Shown here in pieces: positions 23,855-34,816 of a DNA stretch of 64,000 nt. The translations under genes and the position numbers were made by a program. The stretch spans positions 138,298,849 to 138,362,848 of the forward strand of contig NC_081410.1 of NCBI RefSeq assembly GCF_030272615.1. The letters are read 5' to 3'. Numbering within the stretch: position 1 is the first letter of the stretch; the number at the start of each line of letters is the position of its first letter. Below the pieces are notes generated by a model that searched no databases, was not told where the DNA came from, and saw only the letters and a program-made list of their open reading frames with translations. Source of the DNA: Cryptomeria japonica. Lineage: Eukaryota; Streptophyta; Pinopsida; Cupressales; Cupressaceae.

Positions 23855-26656
23855 ATGAGTTTTACAACAATAAGCCCTACTTACACTATTCCCGTTAGAC
23901 GAAGCCTTAGAATTAAGTCTTTCCAAGGTTTAATTACTGAGGAGATGGAACCTAATTTGAATAGCCTTTTTAACGAGGACACGGGTAATTCCTCTAATCC
24001 TCCTAATGATGAAGAAGCTCTCCATGAGGTTTCTGTAGAACAACTTTCGAAATTGGATAACCAATTTGATGATTTTCAGCAATGGATGTCTCAAGAGTAT
24101 CCCGATAGTCAAGATCTTTCATTAATTGAGGGTCTAAAACGTATGGTTCAAAGTGATAAGAATGGAATTGATATTTTGCGTGGTATTGCACACATTGTGG
24201 ATTCGAATGTGATGCCTATGAAGAGTTGTGCTGAAACTTTAGGTTATACACAACCTCCCACTCAAGTTAATCATTCTATTCCTTTGACAACTTCTATTGC
24301 TAGTATACCTACCTTTACATCAAACATAATGACTACTTCTATACAAGACATTCCGCCTATGATCGCCAGTCATGGGGGCAATCCTTCTTCTTCAATTAAC
24401 CCTCTTCCTTCATTCAATCCAACTTCTTCATTCATTCCTTCAATGAGTATTCCTATTACATCTCCACAAATGAACATGACGCAAGAGGGCAATTCATTCA
24501 ACCATTCCATTCCTCCTTGTAGTGTTCCTCCTTTCCAATCATCTCCTATGACTAACTATCATAGTGTCCCGCCTCCTTACTCTCAATCAAAACCTTCTTT
24601 TAATAACATAATACCTCCATCACAATCTAATACCTCTAATATGAACTCTTCGACTGAAGCGACCATTAACAATCTTGCACAAACTGTCTCTTCTTTACAG
24701 CAACAAATTGCCTCTATGAATCAATCTAAGTTTAGTGTGCCCACATTTGATGTTGCGAGCCCACTTTCTCTTGACATTGTTCGAGCTATCCCTCCTAAAC
24801 ATGTTGAAATCCCGCATTTGGAGCTTTATAATGGTAAAGGTGATCCTCTAACACATGTTAAGACTTTTCAAACAATATGTACCAATTTTGCTTATGACCA
24901 AAGGTTGCTTGCAAAACTATTTACTAGAACATTAAGAGATAAAGCCCTACAATGGTATTGCTCGTTGCCTTCTTATTCTATTACTTCTTTCGAACAACTT
25001 GCAAATGCTTTCATTCAACAATTTCAAAACAATATAAGTCCTAAAGTTACTTTGATTGATTTAATGCATTGTAAACAAGGTGTTAAAGAAAAAGTGACTG
25101 ATTTCATTGGTAGATATAAGCATTTGTATGCTCAAATCTCTTTTCTAGTGCCTGACAATGATATTCAAAGAATCTTTATTTCTAATTTACAAAAAGATAT
25201 TAGAGAAAAACTTATGTTTTCTGAGTTTACTTCTTTCCAACAGTTGTGTGCAACTCTTCACAATTATCAACTGGCTGTGAGTCAAATGGAACAAGCAAAT
25301 CCTATGGCTCCGAGTGATAAGGGTGATAGTAGTGAACAACCATTTGGAAAGTTTAAACCGAATAGAGAGTCCATTAAATTCAATGAAAACATCATCAACA
25401 ACAATGTGAATGCAGCATCAGGTGTGCCTCCTATTTCTAAGTTTTTCAAGAAAGAAAGAAAGTTTACTCCTTTGAATGAATCATTGCATAGTATTATGAA
25501 TAAGTTACTGGAACAAAATGTGCTTACTCTCCCTCCTATAAAGCAAATTGATCCTACAAAGATTAATTCACCCTATTTTGATAACAAATCTTTTTGTCAA
25601 TTTCATCATCAACCTGGGCATGATACTGAAAAATGTTTTTCTTTAAAGGGTAAAATTCAAGATTTGATTGATAATAATACTATCTTTGTTTCTGGAGTGA
25701 ATGATAAAGGCAACACATCTGTAGCTCCTCCTAACCAAAATCTTAAGATTTTTACTGATCCATTACCTTCTCATACCTCTAATGTGATTGAGACTAATGA
25801 TTCCTCTTTCTCATCTGATGGTCTTGTGTCTATGACTCCGAATGTGATTAACTTTGTAGAGCAGCAAGAAAACCCTAAAGAACCTTCCATCACATTTGAT
25901 TCTAGTGAAACTATCAGGGCACCTGATGGTCCTTTATACATAGTTGCAAAAGTCAAGAATACACCTTGTCATGGAGTGCTTATTGATCCTTCTTGCATGG
26001 TTAATGTTATTACTAAAGAATTTCATTTTACTTTGCAATTGAATCAAGTGATCTATGACAAAACAGATGTGATTGTGAAATTATTTGATGCATTTTCTTC
26101 TCCTGCAATTGGTTCTATTACATTACCTATTGAAGTCCATAACAAATCCCTTGATGTAAACTTTGCTATTATTCCTTCATCCGAACAATTTCGTGTGAAG
26201 CTTGGCTATCCTTGGCTATCTTCCATGAAAGCTATTGCTTCTCCTATTCATAAATGTTTGAAATTTCCCCATAATGATGAAGTTGTTACTATCAATCATA
26301 GTCTCTTTAAACCAGCTGAAAGAACTTCTAGCATTCCTATTGATTATTTTTGGCCTAAACAATTCCAATCTCTTCCTCCACGAAGTGATCATCTTTTCAA
26401 ATCTTATCAAAAGTGGAAAACAGATATGATCATATCTCTAAGTGAACCTAGAACACCCAAACTTGATATTCCTATCATTCTTGAGAAGGAAGTTCTTCCT
26501 TTGAAAGATAAAACTAATGTCTTTCCTCAAGAAGATTCCCAACCCATTCCTATGGATGTGACTATGTCTATGTCTAATAAACTTTCTAAAAGCAGACCTA
26601 TACCACCTCGTCATGATGGACTTGGTCTCCTTCCTAAACCAAATATTCCTCCTTGA
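23855..26656 (+). CDS. Gag with protease-like domain of the Tat-like element
   Basis: A 933-codon frame starting at the first ATG after the leader. Residues 1-310 are a Ser/Pro/Asn-rich region. Residues about 311-480 match the Ty3 retrotransposon gag domain (HLELYNGKGDP, ALQWYCSLP, FIQQFQNN, DFIGRYKHL). A CX2HX4HX4C knuckle (C581, H584, H589, C594) is of the Tat/Athila kind. Residues about 690-830 look like a retropepsin (VLIDPSCMVNVI, GYPWLSSMKAI, CLKFP), but the active site reads D711-P-S-C instead of D-S/T-G. Gag forms the particle and packages RNA. The frame ends at a TGA (26654-26656), after which the same phase stays open to 27286, so the stop probably arose by mutation in what was one 1143-codon frame. 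No polymerase domains follow. Confidence 0.93.
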   Translation: MSFTTISPTYTIPVRRSLRIKSFQGLITEEMEPNLNSLFNEDTGNSSNPPNDEEALHEVSVEQLSKLDNQFDDFQQWMSQEYPDSQDLSLIEGLKRMVQSDKNGIDILRGIAHIVDSNVMPMKSCAETLGYTQPPTQVNHSIPLTTSIASIPTFTSNIMTTSIQDIPPMIASHGGNPSSSINPLPSFNPTSSFIPSMSIPITSPQMNMTQEGNSFNHSIPPCSVPPFQSSPMTNYHSVPPPYSQSKPSFNNIIPPSQSNTSNMNSSTEATINNLAQTVSSLQQQIASMNQSKFSVPTFDVASPLSLDIVRAIPPKHVEIPHLELYNGKGDPLTHVKTFQTICTNFAYDQRLLAKLFTRTLRDKALQWYCSLPSYSITSFEQLANAFIQQFQNNISPKVTLIDLMHCKQGVKEKVTDFIGRYKHLYAQISFLVPDNDIQRIFISNLQKDIREKLMFSEFTSFQQLCATLHNYQLAVSQMEQANPMAPSDKGDSSEQPFGKFKPNRESIKFNENIINNNVNAASGVPPISKFFKKERKFTPLNESLHSIMNKLLEQNVLTLPPIKQIDPTKINSPYFDNKSFCQFHHQPGHDTEKCFSLKGKIQDLIDNNTIFVSGVNDKGNTSVAPPNQNLKIFTDPLPSHTSNVIETNDSSFSSDGLVSMTPNVINFVEQQENPKEPSITFDSSETIRAPDGPLYIVAKVKNTPCHGVLIDPSCMVNVITKEFHFTLQLNQVIYDKTDVIVKLFDAFSSPAIGSITLPIEVHNKSLDVNFAIIPSSEQFRVKLGYPWLSSMKAIASPIHKCLKFPHNDEVVTINHSLFKPAERTSSIPIDYFWPKQFQSLPPRSDHLFKSYQKWKTDMIISLSEPRTPKLDIPIILEKEVLPLKDKTNVFPQEDSQPIPMDVTMSMSNKLSKSRPIPPRHDGLGLLPKPNIPP

Positions 26657-27286
26657 TATGGAGCAGTTCCTCCTCCTTCCTCTTATGGAGAGAAGAGACC
26701 TTCCTCTTCTCCTATTATTCAGCCTAAGAGACCACAACCTAAACACCCAAGTGATAAGGATGAGAACATTCCTCCTCCTCAATCTTCTCCACTTCCTACT
26801 AAGACTAGACGAAACCGTTCTGCACGTGAACGTCAACGAAAGCGTCGTCTTAGAGCTCAGGCAGCTGCTTCTCAAACTTTGCAATCCCCAAAAACACCTT
26901 CAACAAGCATTATTTCATCTTCTCCAAAATCTCCTAAACATAAGATGCATGATGGTCTTGATCCTGTGCGAGTTAAAGATCCTATTTTTATAAATCTTGA
27001 TGATGATATAGATGAAAATATTATTCATGATGAAAATGTTACCTCTCTTGCTTCTGATAGTGAATATGAATATGTTGATGTTGATAACCATTTATCTAAC
27101 GAATTTTCTAAAGCACTTATCCTAGCTCCTAGACAAGAACAACGTGGCTTGGAACATGAACATAGCCCTTGTTTGGATCTTGTGATAGCTCCATCTACTG
27201 TGTTGGATGTTCCTCCTCTAGCGTGTTCCCTGCCTTCCCGAAATATTGATCAACAAGATCGAGGGGTAGATGACGTGCTAGACTAG
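26657..27286 (+). pseudogene. C-terminal remainder of the gag frame, after the TGA
   Basis: In phase with the gag frame, 209 codons remain open to a TAG at 27284-27286. They encode a Pro/Ser-rich segment, an arginine-rich stretch (RRNRSARERQRKRRLRAQ, about 26812-26865) and an acidic tail. The basic stretch resembles RNA-binding or nuclear-import motifs, but nothing here matches a polymerase domain. It would be made only by readthrough of the TGA, or not at all. Confidence 0.75.
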
Positions 27287-28018
27287 TTTCATTAGCATAG
27301 CAGATTCTCTCCTCCTCTCTTTTGTTACTTCTTCTATGTGTTATTCTCATTCTTCTATTTGTTGTCCTTAGTGTTGTCTACTTGAGGACGATGCAAAGCA
27401 TTGAGATCCCTTTTGGTCTCTCTCATGTTGACTCAAAAGACACATGTGTTCCCTTCTTCTAGGTGACCTTCCTTGATTGGGGAATGAAGAACAATTATGC
27501 ATACATACATATGATATACATGAATTATCATACAGCATACTGACCCCGAGGAAAGCGAAGTCACCTCGTGCTTTGTGTTTTGTGTCTATTATCCTTGGGT
27601 TTATCTCACACTTGGGGGCTAAATCTTTGTGATAACGTGCTCCTTTCCCTTCTCATTTCTTATGTGTATCACTACCTTAAAGCAATCACCCCCGTTGAGG
27701 CATGTGCAATCGCTTTAACGTAGGGGGGCATACACCCCGTTCATATCTCTTCAAGATACTTGAAAATTTCTTGGCGAACTTAGCTTTGCCTTGAAAATTT
27801 TTGGTATTTCTCTTGCATGACTCATAGTGAGGGAACCTTACTACTGACAGTCATGGTTCTCCCTCGTGATCTTCCCTTTTACTTTGTCAATCGAAGTCGT
27901 AAGATCCTTAGTCCACTGGGGGCTTGGTGTGTCTTGCCTCCTTGACGTGGTGAAAGTCTTTCAATGTTGTTTCCTTGTACTTTACCGGAAGTATGAGCGT
28001 ACGCTTATACTCCTGCTA
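27287..28018 (+). other. 3' untranslated region of the Tat-like element
   Basis: Non-coding. A sequence like the terminal polypurine tract, cttgggggctaaat, occurs early at about 27613-27627, so there may be an extra internal plus-strand primer. Confidence 0.6.
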
Positions 28019-28032
28019 AAGTGGGGGCTAAA
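28019..28032 (+). other. Polypurine tract
   Basis: AAGTGGGGGCTAAA ends exactly at the 3' LTR, the position of the plus-strand primer. Confidence 0.8.
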
Positions 28033-29111
28033 TGTAGCGTCCTAAAATTGTGACACTTGCAATTTCAATCGCATTTGGGTCTTCACGATGGCGACGCAAC
28101 ATGAAACCTGAATGGAGACCCCGAAACTTGTTCATGACATCAAAAACTGCATTTTCCAGCACCCTGGCCTGATCCTCCTTGCACCCTGCTGTCCCTGGAG
28201 GTGGGACCATGGCGCCCAGCGCCCTGGTCCCCCAGGACCATGGCGCCCAGGTCCCTGGCCCTATTTTTGGGCCCAGTCTCTTTTGGGTCTTGGGTCTTTA
28301 TGTTTGCAAATTGGAAAATAATCTTCCCAGGTCGGCCTAAGGTCAGAAAAATCAGTCTTTTAACCCTAATTGACAAGTATATAAACTACATTTCCTCTCC
28401 CATTTTAAAAGATGAAAAAGAGACAGGAGCGACATTCAAACATTCAATCATTCAAGCATTCAAACATTCCTTCAAGCAATTGATCATTCTAAGTCTCCAT
28501 TCAAGGCTAAGTGTTGCATTCAAGACAAGGATTCAACCATTGAAGAGGAGATCACATACCACATACAACATACAACATACAACAACATCTACACCTTCGC
28601 ATGTAAGAATACAAACATTCTTACAACAAGGTTGCAGGTACGCGGCTGTAATTGAAGATCTGGAATCCTTGTGCAAAGACAACAGATCCCCCTTCGTTTC
28701 GCGGAATTTTTGGAGGACCGTGTGCACGTCGGGTGCCATCATCCCGTCAACTTTCGCTCAAATTTGCAGGACAGCGTCGTCTCGACATTTTACTACTAAT
28801 TCCAGGTCCGCAGCTTCATCCTATATTCCTATCTTTGTTTATAAGCGAATCTTTCTCACTTTACATGCATTCCTAGCTCAATCCTTCTATCTACATTCTT
28901 TACAAAAGAGGGTAGCCTTGTTGTCACAACCCTTGAAACTCATTCAGAATCCAATCTTGCATTGTGTGGGATTGGATCTTGTGGGTTTCAACCCCTCTTT
29001 TGAATGTAAAGTCTCTCCTAAGTGAAAACCGTCAACCCTAGTGACCTCCTTCCCCTCTCCTCGGAGTGGTGGGGGAACACTTAGGGTTCGATCGCGATTT
29101 TCCGCTTTACA
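28033..29111 (+). repeat. 3' LTR of the Tat-like element
   Basis: Length 1079 bp, collinear with the 5' LTR. Its TATA box is at 28378-28385, the GC hairpin at 28204-28230 and the 30-nt motif at 28715-28744. The 274-codon frame crossing it is not coding. Confidence 0.95.
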
Positions 29112-29491
29112 CTTTATATAGGGTTTCCTAGGTAAATTATCGATTAGGCCAACCTCCAACAATCAAGTGTAGCCACAGGGATTAAAATCTATCAAGGAGG
29201 AGAATATCCACCCTATTTCAAATTGCATCCACATTAAGGGTGTCCAGGGCATTTTGGGGCACCCTGGTCCAAGACCACGATGCTCCATACCTTGGTCCTC
29301 CAAAATCAAGAGTAGCCAGTTAGGAAAGGTATAGCCTCTGAGACAAGGCCCACCCAATGGTGTCAACAGGTGACATAAAGGTTGGAGTAAAATGGGGTCG
29401 AAATGGACCTAAGATGGATGAAAATAGGACACGCTAAAGTAGGAGCACAAACATGAGGTGTAAATTGGAGTAGTTACAATTTATGACGCTA
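29112..29491 (-). mobile_element. Older LTR, 5' part (interrupted)
   Basis: On the minus strand this starts TGTAGCGTC, the same first nine bases as the inserted element's LTR, and reaches a TATA box CCCTATATAAAG at 29112-29123 exactly at the insertion point. It belongs to a related, older LTR family in the opposite orientation. Confidence 0.65.
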
Positions 29492-30269
29492 CACATTTGC
29501 AAACCATTTGATAATTTCCAAGTCTTAATTATACATAACAATATTAATCCCTCTTTGTTGCACTCGTTATAGACATCCCATTATCATCAACATCTTGAAG
29601 ATCTCCCTCCATGTCCTCTTTCATCTACTCCCATTCTAGTGATGTTTTATTCTTCATTCTTTCAAGTGCATTAACTTGAACTACTACCTAAACATGTTTT
29701 TGGAGTGCTCTCAATACGAACACGAGCATCTTCATTTAGTAGGAATCTAATTATTTTATTTGGAGGCATGGTTGTCTTTAGTCTTCTTGTGCCATTTTGG
29801 GTCCTTATTTGAACTTTGTTCTTAATATATAGATAAGAACATACAACATTGAACAATAGTTTTGAAATTTAGAATCTTTTGAGATGAAGCAAGTTAAGGA
29901 AACAAAAAGCCTCAAGTGTTCAACTTGAAATTCCAGCAACCATAATTGTGGTTACAATTGTGGTTAGAATATGATGAGTAGCTAAATAATAAATTAGTAT
30001 ATCTTGAAAGCAATAAAACTTGTGTTATACCATTTTTATTACCACTAATAAATTTTTATCTATAACTTGAGTTTGTAAGTTAAGTAAATGGTAATCCACA
30101 GTGTAATTGAACAAAATATTAGTAAGTGATTTTCAGTCAAAAATTTAGTTTTTTTAAATTAAATGCACAATTTGATATTTTGTATTGTATAAGATGTTTA
30201 TAGTTTGTTGTTTATATCTTTTTAATTTGATATTTTCATATTGACTATTTAGTGTTTGCATGAGAAGGA
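29492..30269. other. No recognisable gene
   Basis: AT-rich DNA, no domain or repeat boundary seen. Confidence 0.5.
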
Positions 30270-31330
30270 TATAACTAAAAATAGAAGGCATTTATAGAAT
30301 AGTGGCTAGAGCATTCACATCATATAGAAATGATAACTAATTAGTGTAACTAAAAATATATAAGTATTTATAGTGAATAGAACATTTACATTATATTAAA
30401 ACATATAAGCATTTACAGAGGCTACAACATTTATATTGTATATAATAGATTGGCATTAACACTAAAACTAAATAACCTCATATATGCACTCACAGTACAA
30501 TCGCTACAATAGTTACATCTTATAAAAAATATAGTCATTAAAAATAAAAAATTAATAGTGGCATATATAAAATAGATAGGTATTTACAAAGCAACATTTA
30601 CATCATATATAAGAGACAAATATTAATAATTTAGAACATATAGGTATTAACAATAAAAATAAAAGCCTCATATATGCACTTATAGCATAACTTAGCTACA
30701 ACCTAAATAAATCATAAAGAATAGATACACATTAACAATATAGAATAGATAAGCATTAATAGTGTAGAATATATTATCATCAACAATAAAACTAAGAAAC
30801 TCATATATGCACTTTTAGTACAGTGAGTACAACATTTATATTCTATAGAACAAATGGTTATGAACAATATTGAACATTAAATGCATTAATAGTAAAAATA
30901 AAAATGGTCCCATATATGCACTTACAACACATCAACTACAACAATTACAACATATATAATAGAAAGGAATTACAATAAATAAGAGATAGGTATCAACAAT
31001 ATAACTAAAAGCCCATAGCAGATCAAGCTAACCTCCAGAGTCCTCATGGATAAAAAAAAAACAACAACAAAAAATAACATATACATGCATAAACAATATA
31101 ACCAAAAATAATAAATAGACAAATTGATAATATGACTACAAAGCCCAAATAGACACTTACAATATAACTAAAAACAATAAATTGCACTTAGAGTATAGTG
31201 ACTACAACATTTGCATCTAATAGAACGGGAAGAAGTATATAGCATAACAAGAAATGACATAGTGGCTACAATTAATTATATAGAATAGATAGACATACAT
31301 AATATACAATAAAATTTGGTAAACTGGTAT
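30270..31330. repeat. Degenerate tandem array with catatatgcactta units
   Basis: The phrase catatatgcactta...gtacaactacaacatttacatc recurs at about 30478, 30668, 30800, 30908 and 31175, with ataggcattaacaat words between. Spacing is irregular (about 105-270 bp). It merges into the dispersed repeat that follows. Confidence 0.6.
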
Positions 31331-32020
31331 AATACTTGGAATAATATTCAATTTACTTTTGTTAATCTTCTATTGCTACCTCCTCTTCTTACAACACTAC
31401 CATCAGTAAAATATACAACAAGAGAGAAAACATATACAACAGAATACTAAATAAAATTGATGATGGATTCAAACGAGATAAATGAATGGATTCAATGGAT
31501 GTTATGACTATTTGAATAATTGGTAATATTAATGAGATATGATTGATAAGGTTGAAAGAATATTTGATATGAAATCTTAAATTTATGTCCTCTTCTTTGG
31601 ATTTGTGAGCCTTACACCATCGATCATGTTACTTGTAGGCTCTGAAAAAAATTTCTACTTATAAGTTTGAGAGTTGATTGATTTGGCTGAATGCTTGTAT
31701 GGCCTAAATTATTTATTTGTTGCCATCTTATTTTGATGGCTTCATTGGAGATGCAAGAACACCTTTAAGTGTGTTGCATTAGGTATTAAATGAGGAAGTA
31801 ACAATAGTTGTACATTTAAGTTTGATCTATGGGACACATGGCCATGCTTTTTGCTTAAAGAGGATTTAATATTTTGAAAACTCTAATATGCTATGGGTCA
31901 AATCTAATTGTATGATGAGACACTTAGACGTGTTTTTTGTTGACAAAATAGTTTATTTTTTAATCCATATAACTTTATTATAGATGGTTATAGTATATGT
32001 TGATGGGACTATCAACGTCA
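31010..32020 (+). repeat. Dispersed repeat, copy A (about 1 kb)
   Basis: From ctaaaagcccata onward this matches 45864-46870 in the same orientation over nearly 1 kb, including tgaatggattcaatggatgttatg and gacacatggccatg. The copies differ by many substitutions and small indels. No coding capacity was recognised. Confidence 0.8.
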
Positions 32021-32039
32021 TACCCACTTTTTCATGGTC

Positions 32040-32193
32040 GTGGCTATTATGCCTCCAAAATAGACCTTTGTACAACGTGATAGCGATGTGTTAGTCAATC
32101 GCAACCGTTTATTGCAAAATTGACAGTGTAAAACGCACAACTAACACACATGTTAGTCAATCCGTATTGCCATTTTGGAGCCAGAATAGACGC
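32040..32193 (+). mobile_element. MITE-like element, copy A
   Basis: About 150 bp bounded by inverted ends of the type CTATTCTGGCTCCAAAATGG. A second copy lies inverted at 49998-50145, sharing gatgtgttagtcaatcgca and gtgtaaaacgcac. A non-autonomous DNA transposon is likely. The target duplication is unclear and the superfamily unknown. Confidence 0.6.
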
Positions 32194-33690
32194 GTCCCTT
32201 TTTCATAGGTGAACATAACACAAACACCTCAAAAAAATAATCTAAAAAGTAAACCTAACCTATAGCATGATCAAAATGATATGCTATCATGTACATTCTT
32301 GATGATAATTCATTTGTAAAGGCATCACCAACACACCACCCAATGGACAAAGAAGAAAAAACATATTTAGAGTTAGTGGAATACATCCTCTCCCAATGAT
32401 AGAGGTGAGTTAGAAGGGATTTAAGGAGTCTAAAATAAGACCCTTTCAAAAGAGACCCATTATAGAATACTCTCTTTAGTTTTATTATATAAATGGAAAT
32501 AAGTTTAGTCTACATGTCAAGATCTATAGTTTAAAATTTGATAAAATTTAATTTTAAAGAATTACAATTTAATATATACTTAATAATAGAATAATTGTAC
32601 CATAATAATTAAATTAATTTAGCTGTCTAAAAATCTTAAAGATTACAAAATTTATAAAACAACCACACAATATAATTCAAAATAAAATGCCACTCATTAA
32701 TTCATAAAATAAATTTAAAATAATTAATTAAATTTTAAAATACAAAAAAATATTATGAAAAAATTATATTTACAAAAAAAAATAATAATAATAATTGATT
32801 TATAGAATATAAATAATATAAATAAACCTTTATTATAGGAATCTTACCTATATAATGATCATAAAGTGAATTAATAATGATAATTGAAAGTGAGACCAAT
32901 TTTATTGAACAGCTAATTAATTTTCTTAATTAGAGTAAATATTTATACATTTACATTATCGAAGAATTTAAATATTTAAATCAATGAGATTAACCTCAAA
33001 ATATGTTTCTCCATAAAATAAATTTTAAACAACTATTATTTCACAATAGAACAACTTATCACAAATTTAAATTAACTCATTTGAATAAATAAAATAAAAA
33101 ACACAATTCATCATTAAGATTTTAAATTGGAAGAATTGAGCAACCATTTCCAATCATACATCTAAACTAATCTTGGCCCTTAGATCTTAGGGTAGCCCTT
33201 CTAACCCTAACCTGAAATTTCATTTAAACAAAAGGAAAAAAAATCATTTTCACACTTTCATTTGACATTTGAAGGTTGAAGAAAGGATGAGAGGAGGATA
33301 GGTCAAGGGAAAAACATTCAATCCATGTCATGGTGTTTCTCCCATTACTAAAGATCGTGTCTAATACTTTGTCAAGGATATGGAATCTTTTGTTCCTTTT
33401 AGATGCAAACTAATTTTAATTTCTTCCATTTGTTTCCAAGTAGTAGATTTATTGGCTTTGAGGCACCCATATATAGGTCATTTTGCAATGGCTTAGATGA
33501 GAGCTTTTATATTTGAAATATTTTTATTTTTGTTGTTACAAGTTCTGGGTGGAATGCTGTAGGAAAAAAAGTCATTAATGATTGTCATGATGCTTCTAAA
33601 ACTAGCAAATAATGTTGTTCTAATTATGTCCCAAAATGAGAGTTTTAAACAACATTAATTAAAAAAAAAAGCATAAATTTGTGTATGTTG
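32194..33690. other. No recognisable gene
   Basis: Strongly AT-rich with homopolymer runs. No feature supported. Confidence 0.5.
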
Positions 33691-33703
33691 TTACAAGCTC
33701 AAG

Positions 33704-33834
33704 GAGAGAGGGTTTCTATGGAGGGGTGCCACCCTCTGTGCAAGTTGTGAGCCCTCTCTGAGACCACAACCTACAAAGGGGTTATGTCTCATATAGAGGG
33801 AGGTGTTGCTCCTACCATAGAAGCAAGCTCTCTC
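33704..33834. repeat. Foldback (inverted repeat) of about 131 bp
   Basis: The left arm starting gagagagggtttctatgg pairs with a right arm ending ccatagaagcaagctctctc, and pairing continues inward imperfectly. It could be a small foldback transposon or a hairpin-RNA source. Confidence 0.55.
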
Positions 33835-34540
33835 AAAGAAAAAAAAATTTATATATATTTTATTTTTATTTAAATTTTGTTGATATTTAAACAACAAAAA
33901 TATTTATATTTATATAAGTTTTCTAGTTTAAATATAAGTAAAATAGTTTTTTATGAGTATGTATATATCACATATATGTATATGCAAGTAAATTTATGTA
34001 TATCTATGCATATACATATACTACATTATGCAAATAATATATAACATTATATAACTCTATGTGGGGGATAGAGGAATTTACTTCTTTTTTTTTCAAAAAA
34101 AGCTAGTAAACAATAGATTGAAATAAAATATATAGAATAGTTATCAGTGTATTTCCTTCTATAAGTTTTATCTCAAATATTTAATTGAAAGAAACAAATA
34201 TTCATACACACTACTAAATCAAAAGCAAGTAAAAAGAGGACATGTACTTGATCTAAGGAAAAAATACTTACAAATCTAGTGCAATCTTTAAACTTATTAT
34301 TTCCACTTTAAACTAGTTACATATATTTGTCTAGGTAAAGTAAGGTTCATTGTGGAAACTAACCAAAAATTTCCATCATCTTTTCTCTTCAACTCCAAGT
34401 CAAGATATTATACTATAGCACTCAAGAGAAAATATATTTTTATATAAAGAAATACTATTCATATGGTCATAAATTGTTATTATTATTATAAACATTTACA
34501 CAACGTATTGATATATTTTACAATGATATTTATAATGGAC

Positions 34541-34656
<116 letters not shown>

Positions 34657-34816
34657 CTATCATATTTTCAAATTGAATAAAATTTATAAAACATAAATAC
34701 TCATGACCTTCCAAGATAAAAGCTCCCACAAAACTTTCATTTTGCACAAAACACAAGTAGAATTTTTTGTAACTATTCATATAATACTTTCACACCCACA
34801 TCAATAATGACTGTAC

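Larger units (their letters stand above)
21589..29111 (+). mobile_element. Complete LTR retrotransposon, Ty3 type with Tat-like gag, non-autonomous
   Basis: Two LTRs (21589-22675 and 28033-29111) are both bounded by TGTAGCG...TTTACA. The element is flanked by perfect 5-bp duplications CTTTA at 21584-21588 and 29112-29116. The 5.36-kb interior has a candidate primer site, a 1.2-kb leader, one long gag/protease-like frame and a polypurine tract. No reverse transcriptase, RNase H or integrase can be found in any frame, so movement would require enzymes from another element. Differences between the LTRs are mostly transitions plus small indels, for example five transitions in the first 90 bp, implying a moderately old insertion. 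Confidence 0.95.
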
